6,200 nt of DNA from contig CAAGKY010000123.1 of the NCBI GenBank assembly GCA_900770645.1, positions 1 to 6,200 of the forward strand, in the 5' to 3' direction. The translations under genes and the position numbers were made by a program. The notes beneath the pieces were generated by a model. It searched no databases. It worked only from the letters and a program-made list of their open reading frames with translations, and had not been told where the DNA came from. The DNA comes from Bacilli bacterium (GTDB lineage: Bacteria; Bacillota_I; Bacilli_A; ML615J-28; CAG-313). Positions 1 through 6,103 of this stretch are shown piece by piece (position 1 is the first letter of the stretch; every line of letters begins with the position of its first letter).

Positions 1-408
1 CGATCTTATGCCAGTTACGATTATGAGGTTAAGGGTTATGAACAATCAAAACTTGTTAAACTAGATATTTTATTAAATGGTGAAAAAGTCGATGCTTTAA
101 GTGTTATTATCCATAAAGATTTTGCTTATTCTAAAGGACGAGCATTAGTACAAAAATTACGTAAAGTAATTCCAAGACAAATGTTTGAAGTGCCGGTTCA
201 AGCGGCAATTTCTAATAAAATTATTGCTCGTGAAAATATTGCTGCGTTAAGAAAAGATGTTTTAGCAAAATGTTATGGTGGGGATATTTCTCGTAAGAAA
301 AAATTATTAGAAAAACAAAAAGAAGGTAAAAAGAGAATGAAACAAGTAGGTAGTGTTGAAATTCCTCAAAATGCTTTCTTAGCAGTATTAGAATTAGATG
401 ATGAATAA
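1..408 (+). CDS. lepA: Elongation factor 4 (LepA), C-terminal part
   Basis: This is the 3' end of a gene entering from the left edge; 135 residues are visible in frame 1 and the start is outside the window. LepA is a ribosome-bound translational GTPase, related to EF-G, that acts on translocation or initiation intermediates. The visible part covers the end of the EF-G-like domain V (starting RSYASYDYE) and the LepA-specific C-terminal domain. That domain carries the family's hallmark stretches IPRQMFEVPVQAAI, KIIAREN, AKCYGGDISRKKKLLEKQKEG and KKRMKQVGSVEIPQNAF. The GTPase G domain is not in view. The gene ends in TAA inside the start of hemW (11-base overlap). lepA followed by hemW is a well-known order in Firmicutes. 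Nothing appears damaged, and the match to the family is unambiguous. Confidence 0.97.
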   Translation, partial: RSYASYDYEVKGYEQSKLVKLDILLNGEKVDALSVIIHKDFAYSKGRALVQKLRKVIPRQMFEVPVQAAISNKIIARENIAALRKDVLAKCYGGDISRKKKLLEKQKEGKKRMKQVGSVEIPQNAFLAVLELDDE

Positions 409-1516
409 AATTGGTCTTTATATTCATATTCCCTTTTGTCGTAAAATTTGTAACTATTGTGATTTTTATAAAAAAGTTTCATCTAAACAAAATCAAATTA
501 AATACGTAGATTATTTAATTAAAGATTTAGTATTAAATATTAAACCATATAAAACAATTTATATTGGTGGTGGAACTCCAAGTTCACTTGAGTTACCTGT
601 TTTATCGAAATTATTAAATAAGATTAATGAACTTTTTAATGTAAGTGATTTAGAAGAATTTACTATAGAAGTTAATCCTGAAGATATCAATTTAGACTTA
701 ATAGATTGTCTAAAAAAGTACAAAGTTAATCGAGTAAGTATTGGAATACAAACTTTTCAAAAAAGACTTTGTAAATATTTAGGTAGATACTCAGATTATG
801 AAGATATTAAAACAAAGATTTCTTTGTTGAAAGAAAATGGTTTTAATAATATTAATATAGATTTAATGTATGGTATTTCAAATGAATCAATCAAAGAATT
901 AGAAGAAGATATTGATATGATGTTGTCTTTAGATGTTACACATATTTCAACCTATTCATTAATTTTAGAAGAAAAGACTATCTTATATCATCAAGTTCAA
1001 AAAGGGTTGTTTTCTTTATCAAATGAGGATGAAGAAAGAGCCATGTATGATTTAATCATAAAAAAACTAACTGACAAAGGATACCTACATTATGAAATAA
1101 GTAATTTCTCCAAAAAAACGTATGAATCAAAACATAATGTCATATATTGGAGTAATGAAGAGTATGTAGGTGTAGGTGCAGGAAGTAGTGGTTATGAAGA
1201 TGGATATCGTTATAAGAACACTACTAATTTAGATGATTATTATTTAGGAATTGAAAATAATAATAAAGTATTTGAAGAAAAAGAATTTATTGATTTAAAT
1301 GATAAAATGTGGGAAGAAGTCATGTTAGGGTTAAGGTTGGTAAAAGGTTTATCAATAGAGGCTTTTTATCAAAAATATAAAACTTCCATTTTTGATGTTT
1401 TTCCAAAAATTAAAAAATTAATTGAACTAGGATTTTTAGAAATAGATGGAGAAAATATAAAAATTACAAATAATAATTTTTACATTTCAAACGCTATACT
1501 TACTGAAATAATGTAG
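398..1516 (+). CDS. hemW: Radical SAM heme chaperone HemW (HemN-like)
   Basis: The product is 372 residues, normal for HemW. These proteins were long annotated as oxygen-independent coproporphyrinogen III oxidase; the family is now regarded as a heme-binding chaperone that passes heme to target proteins. The radical SAM motif CX3CX2C is at C14, C18 and C21, followed by D22-F23 as in HemW; true HemN has a further cysteine there. GGGTPS at 57-62 and EVNPE at 91-95 belong to the SAM-binding core. RVSIGIQTF (112-120) and DLMYG (155-159) are conserved barrel strands. HNVIYW at 246-251 matches the HNxxYW motif linked to heme binding in HemW. A HemN_C-type domain follows from about residue 290, with MLGLR at 309-313. 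Translation starts at ATG 398 or 401, inside the end of lepA, without a clear Shine-Dalgarno site, so translational coupling is likely. True HemN activity is unlikely given the motif pattern. Confidence 0.95.
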   Translation: MMNKIGLYIHIPFCRKICNYCDFYKKVSSKQNQIKYVDYLIKDLVLNIKPYKTIYIGGGTPSSLELPVLSKLLNKINELFNVSDLEEFTIEVNPEDINLDLIDCLKKYKVNRVSIGIQTFQKRLCKYLGRYSDYEDIKTKISLLKENGFNNINIDLMYGISNESIKELEEDIDMMLSLDVTHISTYSLILEEKTILYHQVQKGLFSLSNEDEERAMYDLIIKKLTDKGYLHYEISNFSKKTYESKHNVIYWSNEEYVGVGAGSSGYEDGYRYKNTTNLDDYYLGIENNNKVFEEKEFIDLNDKMWEEVMLGLRLVKGLSIEAFYQKYKTSIFDVFPKIKKLIELGFLEIDGENIKITNNNFYISNAILTEIM

Positions 1517-1520
1517 GTGG
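1515..1520 (+). promoter_or_regulatory. Ribosome binding site that fixes a TTG start
   Basis: AGGTGG lies over the hemW stop codon, 4 bases before TTG at 1525. No ATG or GTG in that frame lies near it: the frame has a stop at 1504-1506, and the first in-frame ATG (about codon 25) would cut through the first membrane segment. The site therefore supports TTG as the start of the SpoIIM-like gene. Confidence 0.6.
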
Positions 1521-1524
1521 TTTT

Positions 1525-1980
1525 TTGCAAGTTGTTAATGTTAATGAAAAGTTAAAACTTTTGATAACAATATTTTTAGTTGGATTTATATTAGGGATGT
1601 TCCTTACTATAAGTAAGAAAATAGAAATAGATAGTATTAATTTACTAGAAATATCGAAAGTTAAAATATTTATTAATACATTCACAATTAATATTTGGAT
1701 TATGTTAATAGTTTGGATATTAAACAATAGTTTTTTAAATATAATTATAACTTTTTTGAAAGGATTAACAGAAGCAATTTATTTAATTAGTTTTTTAAGT
1801 TATTTTAAAATAATCAATTTTATATCATATGTTTTCTATTGGCTGTTAATGATACCATTATTTATTTGGACCATTTATAAAGTATCATATGATTATAAAA
1901 AAGATAAAAATGCTAAAATAGTTTTTATTGATTTTTTAGTAACAAGTTTTTATAGTTTATTAATTACTGTTATTAATTGA
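1525..1980 (+). CDS. Short SpoIIM-like membrane protein
   Basis: This 151-residue, very hydrophobic protein has about five membrane segments, near residues 11-29, 47-67, 70-93, 96-118 and 133-150. The pattern resembles stage II sporulation protein M: a short N-terminus before ITIFLVGFILGMF, and a central WIMLIVWIL followed by FLKGLTEAIYLISFL, comparable to the 'LiWllG...fKGfsiGf' region of clostridial SpoIIM. Position supports this, since spoIIM lies near xerD and deoB (drm) in Bacillus. In sporulating cells SpoIIM works with SpoIID and SpoIIP in engulfment. Typical members are about 200 residues or more, so this one is short and diverged, and the function may have changed in a lineage that need not sporulate. 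The start is TTG at 1525. The TGA stop is followed directly by TAA. Assignment rests on segment pattern and neighbours, so it is tentative; membrane location is secure. Confidence 0.6.
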   Translation: MQVVNVNEKLKLLITIFLVGFILGMFLTISKKIEIDSINLLEISKVKIFINTFTINIWIMLIVWILNNSFLNIIITFLKGLTEAIYLISFLSYFKIINFISYVFYWLLMIPLFIWTIYKVSYDYKKDKNAKIVFIDFLVTSFYSLLITVIN

Positions 1981-1981
1981 T

Positions 1982-1989
1982 AAAGGAGG
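1982..1989 (+). promoter_or_regulatory. Strong ribosome binding site of xerD
   Basis: AAAGGAGG lies 4 bases before the ATG at 1994, in the 13-base gap after the SpoIIM-like gene. It is a near-perfect Shine-Dalgarno sequence and shows the ribosome binding consensus of this organism. It supports a start at 1994. Confidence 0.8.
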
Positions 1990-1993
1990 AAAT

Positions 1994-2896
1994 ATGAGGG
2001 AATTAGCAACTGAATATCGTTATTATCTTCGTAGTGAACGTTCTATGCAACCTAATACTATTTCTTCATATGTAAGTGATGTAGAAGTGTATTTGATGTA
2101 TTTAGAAGATACGTTATTAATAGATGATCCAAATTTGATAACAGAAGATAGTGTTACAAAATTTTTATTGTCTTTAAAAAAGAAAAAATTTTCTACTACA
2201 TCTATAAGTAGATATTTAAGTAGCATTAAGTCATTTCATAAATTTTTATCTAAAGATGGTTTAACCAAAAAGAATGTAACATTACAAATATCATCTCCTA
2301 AAATAGATAAAAAATTGCCAGTAGTTTTAACAATCGAAGAAGTTAGCAAATTACTGGATAGTATTAAAGGTGATAAACCTTTAGATTTAAGAAATGAAGC
2401 GATGTTTGAATTAATCTATGCATGTGGTTTTCGGGTATCTGAATTAGTAAACTTGAAAATTAATAATTTACATCTTACAAGTAAAATGATTCAAGTTATA
2501 GGTAAGGGAGCAAAGGAAAGACTTGTTCCTGTTAATGATTACGCAATAAAAGTATTAAGAAAATATTTACTTGAAGCACGTCCTTTATTGTTAAAAGATG
2601 CTAAGGATAGTGGCTTTATTTTTCTAAATAATAATGGACAAGTTCTAAGCAGAGTAGGATTTTTTAAGTTACTAAAAAATCTAGCAAAACAAGCTGGGAT
2701 TGAAAAAGAAATTTCACCACATACTTTAAGACATTCATATGCGACGCATTTGTTAGAAGCAGGTGTGGATTTACGTTATATTCAAGAATTATTAGGGCAT
2801 GAAGATATTTCTACAACGCAAATATATACTCATTTAAGTTTGGCTAAAGTTAAAGAAGTATATAAAACTGCTCATCCTAGAGAAAGAGGTAAATAA
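1994..2896 (+). CDS. xerD: Site-specific tyrosine recombinase XerD
   Basis: The protein has 300 residues, the usual XerC/XerD length. With its partner it resolves chromosome dimers at dif sites near the terminus, in cooperation with FtsK-type translocases, in the cytoplasm. The N-terminal SAM-like core-binding domain covers about residues 1-90 (with YLRSERSMQPNTISSYVSDV). The catalytic domain follows from about 108. The full active set is visible: R147 in ACGFRVSEL, K171 in GKGAKERLVPV, H243 and R246 in SPHTLRHSYATHLL, H269 in LLGHEDISTTQIYTHL, and the nucleophile Y278. It therefore looks active. Placement directly before deoB matches the ripX(xerD)-drm arrangement of Bacillus and favours XerD over XerC or a phage integrase; no other mobile-element gene is nearby. 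A single-recombinase XerS/XerH system is less likely from length and motifs. Confidence 0.93.
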   Translation: MRELATEYRYYLRSERSMQPNTISSYVSDVEVYLMYLEDTLLIDDPNLITEDSVTKFLLSLKKKKFSTTSISRYLSSIKSFHKFLSKDGLTKKNVTLQISSPKIDKKLPVVLTIEEVSKLLDSIKGDKPLDLRNEAMFELIYACGFRVSELVNLKINNLHLTSKMIQVIGKGAKERLVPVNDYAIKVLRKYLLEARPLLLKDAKDSGFIFLNNNGQVLSRVGFFKLLKNLAKQAGIEKEISPHTLRHSYATHLLEAGVDLRYIQELLGHEDISTTQIYTHLSLAKVKEVYKTAHPRERGK

Positions 2897-2897
2897 A

Positions 2898-4085
2898 ATG
2901 GATAAATTTAAAAGAATATTTGTGATAGTAGCGGATTCACTAGGTGTAGGTGCTTTACCTGATGCTGATAAATATAATGATTTAGGGGCAAATACCTTAG
3001 GTCATATTTCTAACAATTATAAAGGATTCCGTATCCCAACGCTTGAGAAATTAGGTATTGGATACTTAACTGAATGTGAGAGAATATCTGCATGTTTAGC
3101 TCCTCAAGGAATTGTTGGGAAGATGGGGGAATTAAGTGTAGGTAAAGATACATTAACTGGTCATTTTGAATTGATGGGATTAGAAGTAACCACTCCATTT
3201 CCATCATTCACAGAAACTGGTTTCCCGGTAGAATTAATTAAATCATTAGAAGACTTCAGTGGAAGAAAAGTAATAGGAAATATTAGTGCTAGTGGAACTG
3301 AAATTATTAAAGATCTAGGAGAAGAACAATTGGCAACAGGTGCTTTAATTGTTTATACTTCAGCAGATTCAGTGCTACAAATTGCAGCTAATGAAGAAAT
3401 AATACCGCTAGAAGAATTATATCGTATTTGTGAATACGCAAGAAAGATAACAAAAGAAAATCCGGAATGGATGGTAGGTCGTATTATCGCAAGACCATTT
3501 GTAGGAAAATCTAGAGATACTTTTGTAAGAACAACAAATCGTCATGATTATGCATTAAAACCATTTGATAGAACTGTTTTAGATGCACTTAAAGATAATA
3601 ATTATGATGTTTACGCAATAGGTAAAATTAATGATATCTTTAATGGTTGTGGTATTACTAATACTAGATCAACAACTAGTAATCGAAATGGAATGGATAA
3701 TGCCATTAAATTATTAAAAGAAGATTTTACAGGTTTATGTTTTGTAAATTTAGTAGACTTTGATGCTTTATATGGTCATCGTCGTGATTTAAATGGTTAT
3801 GCGAATGCAATCATGGAGTTTGATTTACAACTACATGAATTTATAAAAAGAATGAATGATGATGATTTATTAATGGTAGTTGCAGATCACGGAAATGATC
3901 CTATTCATCATGGTACAGATCATACTAGAGAATATGTTCCGCTAGTTATTTATCATAACAATGTGAAAGGAGGAATTCTTCCAATAGGAAAGACTTTCGC
4001 AAATGTAGGGGCAACAATAGCTGATAATTTTGATGTAGATGCTCCAAAAATTGGGACAAGTTTATTGGATAGAATTGTAAAATAA
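2898..4085 (+). CDS. deoB: Phosphopentomutase
   Basis: This 395-residue cytoplasmic enzyme interconverts ribose 1-phosphate with ribose 5-phosphate, and the deoxy forms, linking nucleoside breakdown to the pentose phosphate pathway. It belongs to the alkaline phosphatase superfamily and uses two Mn ions. Metal and catalytic residues are visible: D13 in ADSLGVGALPDA, T85 in GKDTLTGHFELMG (the residue phosphorylated in the Bacillus cereus enzyme, at the same number), D288 and H293 in VDFDALYGHRRD, D330-H331 in VADHGNDP, and H342 in HGTDHTREYVPL. The cap domain occupies roughly residues 100-220. Length is normal and nothing is missing. The ATG is 1 base after the xerD stop, with AAAGAGGT 8 bases upstream inside xerD. 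In Bacillus the next gene is a purine nucleoside phosphorylase; here a hydrolase takes that place. Confidence 0.97.
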   Translation: MDKFKRIFVIVADSLGVGALPDADKYNDLGANTLGHISNNYKGFRIPTLEKLGIGYLTECERISACLAPQGIVGKMGELSVGKDTLTGHFELMGLEVTTPFPSFTETGFPVELIKSLEDFSGRKVIGNISASGTEIIKDLGEEQLATGALIVYTSADSVLQIAANEEIIPLEELYRICEYARKITKENPEWMVGRIIARPFVGKSRDTFVRTTNRHDYALKPFDRTVLDALKDNNYDVYAIGKINDIFNGCGITNTRSTTSNRNGMDNAIKLLKEDFTGLCFVNLVDFDALYGHRRDLNGYANAIMEFDLQLHEFIKRMNDDDLLMVVADHGNDPIHHGTDHTREYVPLVIYHNNVKGGILPIGKTFANVGATIADNFDVDAPKIGTSLLDRIVK

Positions 4086-5002
4086 TGTTTACTCATAATA
4101 TAAAATTTGATGATATAACAAATTTAGAAGTTTATATATGGGCACCAGATGAAGAAATAAACGCTAAAGGAGTAATTCAAATCGTACATGGTATGGCTGA
4201 ATATATGCCAAGATATAATGAGTTTGCTAGTTTTCTTTCAAAAAATGGTTATATAGTGATAGGGTGTGATTTGTATGCACATGGAAAAAGTGTATCTGAG
4301 TTAGATCAATTAGGGGTTGTAACTCGTTATGATTTTATGATGGCAATCATTCAAAGTGTAAAGAAAGTATATGATGAAATGGTTTGTCGTTTTCACGATA
4401 TGCCCCATTATTTATTTGCCCATAGTATGGGTTCAATGGTTGCTCAAAGATACATTGAATTATATCCAGATGATTTTGAAAAAGTGATTTTATCTGGTAC
4501 TGACTATCCAGGTGTTAAATACTCTTTTTTGAAAAAAATATCAAAATGTTTTTTAAATAAAAACTATGTAAAATATTCAAAGTTTATAGATAATTTAGGA
4601 GCAGGAGGTTTCAATAAACATTTTCAAACTGAACATCCTAAATATGCTTGGTTATCTAGAAATCTAGATACAGCAATTAATTATGAAAATGATATTTATT
4701 GTGGGAAAATGTTTCCTGTTGATTATTATTATTCACTTGCTAATATGATGCGTATATCAAAAAAGAAAGATAATATTTTAAGAATTAATCCTGGAATATT
4801 AATTCAAATAATGTCTGGTCATCAAGATCCAGTGGGAGCTTTTGGAAAAGGTCCTACTAAACTAAATAATTTATATAATAAAAATGGGATTGCTTCTAGA
4901 TTGATTCTTTATTCAGGTGCTAGACATGAATGTATAAATGAATTACCTGGTATAAAAGAAAGATTTTTTAATGACTCATTAGAATTTTTCAATAATTTGT
5001 AA
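4085..5002 (+). CDS. Alpha/beta hydrolase, monoacylglycerol lipase/lysophospholipase type
   Basis: The 305-residue product is a serine hydrolase of the Hydrolase_4 (PldB/monoglyceride lipase) group. The oxyanion region VHGMAEYMPRY (34-44) is typical of this group. The nucleophile is S114 in AHSMGSMVAQ, the acid is probably D248 in SGHQDPVG, and the base H281 in GARHECINE. A lid-like insertion lies at about 145-230. There is no signal peptide, so it is probably cytoplasmic and acts on monoacylglycerols, lysophospholipids or similar esters; the substrate cannot be read from sequence. The start codon shares a base with the deoB stop (TAATG), and with no good Shine-Dalgarno site this suggests translation coupled to deoB. 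It is the last gene of the operon; a terminator begins at its stop codon. The family and triad are clear, the physiological role is not. Confidence 0.9.
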   Translation: MFTHNIKFDDITNLEVYIWAPDEEINAKGVIQIVHGMAEYMPRYNEFASFLSKNGYIVIGCDLYAHGKSVSELDQLGVVTRYDFMMAIIQSVKKVYDEMVCRFHDMPHYLFAHSMGSMVAQRYIELYPDDFEKVILSGTDYPGVKYSFLKKISKCFLNKNYVKYSKFIDNLGAGGFNKHFQTEHPKYAWLSRNLDTAINYENDIYCGKMFPVDYYYSLANMMRISKKKDNILRINPGILIQIMSGHQDPVGAFGKGPTKLNNLYNKNGIASRLILYSGARHECINELPGIKERFFNDSLEFFNNL

Positions 5003-5030
5003 AAAGTGTTTTTTTAACACTTTTTTTATT
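5001..5030 (+). terminator. Operon terminator
   Basis: A perfect 10-bp stem pairs 5001-5010 (AAAAAGTGTT) with 5016-5025 (AACACTTTTT) around a 5-base T loop, and is followed by more T. It overlaps the stop codon of the hydrolase gene and closes the lepA-to-hydrolase operon. Because A precedes and T follows the stem, it could also act on transcripts from the other strand. Confidence 0.85.
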
Positions 5031-5050
5031 TTTTTATCTATTTTTATCTA
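5031..5050 (+). repeat. Two direct copies of a 10-base T-rich unit
   Basis: TTTTTATCTA occurs twice back to back just after the operon terminator. It is short and AT-rich, and has no evident function beyond being a small duplication. Confidence 0.5.
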
Positions 5051-5143
5051 TTTTAAAAAAATGTTTTCATAAGTGTTATTTAATAAAAAAACAGCTATTA
5101 TTGTAAATTATAAGTATTGACGTTTTTTGAACATATATTCAAA
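5051..5143 (+). promoter_or_regulatory. AT-rich leader likely to hold the promoter of the broken surface gene
   Basis: A new transcription unit must start here, since a terminator lies upstream and a strong ribosome binding site downstream. TTGACG at 5117-5122 resembles a -35 box and TATATT at 5134-5139 a -10 box, but they are only 11 bases apart, too close for a standard sigma-A promoter. TATAAG at 5109-5114 is another -10-like hexamer without a good -35. No single promoter can be chosen. Confidence 0.3.
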
Positions 5144-5152
5144 AAAGGAGGG
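5144..5152 (+). promoter_or_regulatory. Strong ribosome binding site of the broken surface gene
   Basis: AAAGGAGGG lies 6 bases before ATG 5159. A nearer ATG at 5154 reads only two codons before TGA, so 5159 is the real start. The next frame starts seen downstream (5348 and 5455) have no such site, which shows that the gene once began here. Confidence 0.8.
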
Positions 5153-5158
5153 AATGAA

Positions 5159-5865
5159 ATGAGAAAAAATAGACTATATTTACTATTTATAGTGTTATAG
5201 TATTATCTCTATTTTGTGTTACGCCTTTACTAGCAAAATATTTTCATAATGAAAAAAATTTTGGAGTAGAAAGTCCTGAATTTTACTTTAATAGTGATTT
5301 ATTAGAAATACCACAAACAAATGGTATTTATCCACAATATAAATTAAATGATGGTGAAACTAAAATTTAATTCATTTACATTAGGAAGTACCGATGATAT
5401 TTGTAAATTAATACCTAAATTATATCTTTCATCTACATTTAATGGACTAGACCGATGATGGGTGATTTGCTTGTTACAGGAGAGGTTATTTCAATAACTA
5501 AATCTAAACAAGAAGAAGTTGTTTTAAAAGTAGATGAAATGTCAGATAGTGCATTTGATAGAGATGATTTACAAAAAAATATTGTTTTAAACTACACTAC
5601 TCTAAATTGTAATAATAAAATAACAGTTGAATTACAAGAATTAGATGGATATGCGTATATTCAAAATAAAACTGGTATTACATCAATTAATAATGTTTCT
5701 ACACGTGTAGACGGTGTATTTGATATTACAATAGCTAATGGAATATTAAATATTAAATTAGGTAATGATCTTCCGATTAATAATTATCAGTTAGTATTTA
5801 ATGTTTATTATGAAAATGAAGAAATAATTTTCGAAACAGTTTATAAATTTATTGTTTATGAATAA
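5159..5865 (+). pseudogene. Frameshifted gene for a secreted or membrane-anchored surface protein
   Basis: From ATG 5159 the frame reads MRKNRLYLLFIVL and stops at TAG 5198. The hydrophobic stretch goes on in another frame (VIVLSLFCVTPLLAKYF, then SPEFYFNSDLLE) to TAA 5368. A third frame (KFNSFTLGSTDDICKLIPK) runs to TGA 5456. The last piece (GDLLVTGEVISITKS) runs to TAA 5863. One missing base between 5173 and 5197, one extra near the AAAA at 5362-5365, and one missing near 5443-5458 restore a continuous 235-codon gene between a strong ribosome binding site and a terminator. The restored protein has a basic N-terminus, a hydrophobic segment at about 7-26 and a polar, beta-rich remainder; there is no LPXTG motif or catalytic signature. 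The A-x-YF after the hydrophobic part and FYFNSDLL recall TasA/camelysin-type proteins, but this is only an impression. It may be a real pseudogene or reflect sequencing indels. Confidence 0.75.
5455..5865 (+). CDS. Hypothetical protein, probably only the C-terminal piece of the frameshifted gene
   Basis: This is the longest intact stretch of the broken gene, 136 codons if ATG 5455 is used. No Shine-Dalgarno site precedes that ATG, there is no signal peptide, and coding-like sequence continues upstream in another frame. It is therefore better read as the end of the 235-residue ancestor than as an independent gene. The piece is acidic and polar with alternating hydrophobic residues, as in a beta-sandwich domain (for example VFDITIANGILNIKLG and LVFNVYYENEEIIFETVYKF). 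I do not recognise its family. An automatic gene caller would probably list it as a hypothetical protein. Confidence 0.4.
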   Translation: MMGDLLVTGEVISITKSKQEEVVLKVDEMSDSAFDRDDLQKNIVLNYTTLNCNNKITVELQELDGYAYIQNKTGITSINNVSTRVDGVFDITIANGILNIKLGNDLPINNYQLVFNVYYENEEIIFETVYKFIVYE

Positions 5866-5871
5866 AAATCC

Positions 5872-5910
5872 AAATAACAACAGCTAAAAACTGTTGTTAT
5901 TTTTTTATTT
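5872..5910 (+). terminator. Terminator of the broken surface gene
   Basis: A perfect 12-bp stem pairs 5872-5883 (AAATAACAACAG) with 5891-5902 (CTGTTGTTATTT) around a 7-base loop CTAAAAA, followed by a T run. It begins 6 bases after the stop codon, so the damaged gene still has an intact 3' signal. Confidence 0.88.
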
Positions 5911-6103
5911 TAAAAGTTAAAAAAAGGTCGAAAAAACATTCAAAAACACGTTTTTAAATTAAAATCGAATACTTCATTAAAAAAAATAAAAAAGCCGAAA
6001 AAATGCGTATTTTAAGCTTTTTTTAAAAAATGATTAGAAGAGGTTTTTTAAAAAAACTATTAAGATTAAAAAATAAAAAAGTACAGTAAAGTTTCTATTA
6101 GAT
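5911..6103. other. Non-coding, extremely A/T-rich spacer
   Basis: No open frame with a ribosome binding site is present on either strand. The stretch consists of A and T runs with small inverted repeats, such as AAAAAC/GTTTTT around 5942-5955 and the nested hairpin at 5988-6024. From about 6075 it contains a decayed partial copy of the tandem repeat that follows: TTTCTATTAGATTTTG at 6092-6107 matches the end of a unit at 13 of 16 bases. No RNA gene is recognisable. Confidence 0.5.
5988..6024. terminator. Weak nested hairpin, possible terminator
   Basis: AAAAAAGC (5988-5995) can pair with GCTTTTTT (6016-6023), and inside it AAAAT can pair with ATTTT around a GCGT loop. With A before and T after, it could terminate on either strand. 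The stem is poor in G and C and the surroundings are mostly A and T, so chance pairing is quite possible. Confidence 0.3.

Noticed and set aside
221..427. Minus-strand open frames opposite lepA, hemW/spoIIM-like, xerD and deoB
   Set aside because: They lie entirely or mainly across well-supported plus-strand genes, have low-complexity hydrophobic translations typical of antisense AT-rich DNA, and resemble no family.
1978..1983. TGA read as tryptophan (mycoplasma code)
   Set aside because: The TGA at the end of the SpoIIM-like gene is followed at once by TAA, so this site alone is uninformative, but all tryptophans in the intact genes are TGG and no full-length gene needs TGA as sense.
1994..2896. 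Phage or transposon integrase marking a mobile element
   Set aside because: The protein has XerD length and motifs, sits in an operon with housekeeping genes in an order known from Bacillus, and no attachment site or other mobile gene is nearby.
5117..5139. Canonical sigma-A promoter TTGACG/TATATT
   Set aside because: The boxes are 11 bases apart, far from the usual 16-18, so the pair cannot be called with confidence.
5348..5458. Separate small gene of 36 codons starting at ATG 5348
   Set aside because: It has no ribosome binding site, and it fits as the middle piece of the frameshifted gene.
5159..5460. Programmed ribosomal frameshifting or phase variation by a homopolymer tract
   Set aside because: Three separate shifts in different directions are needed, no slippery heptamer with a downstream structure is evident, and the A run at the second shift is only four bases long.
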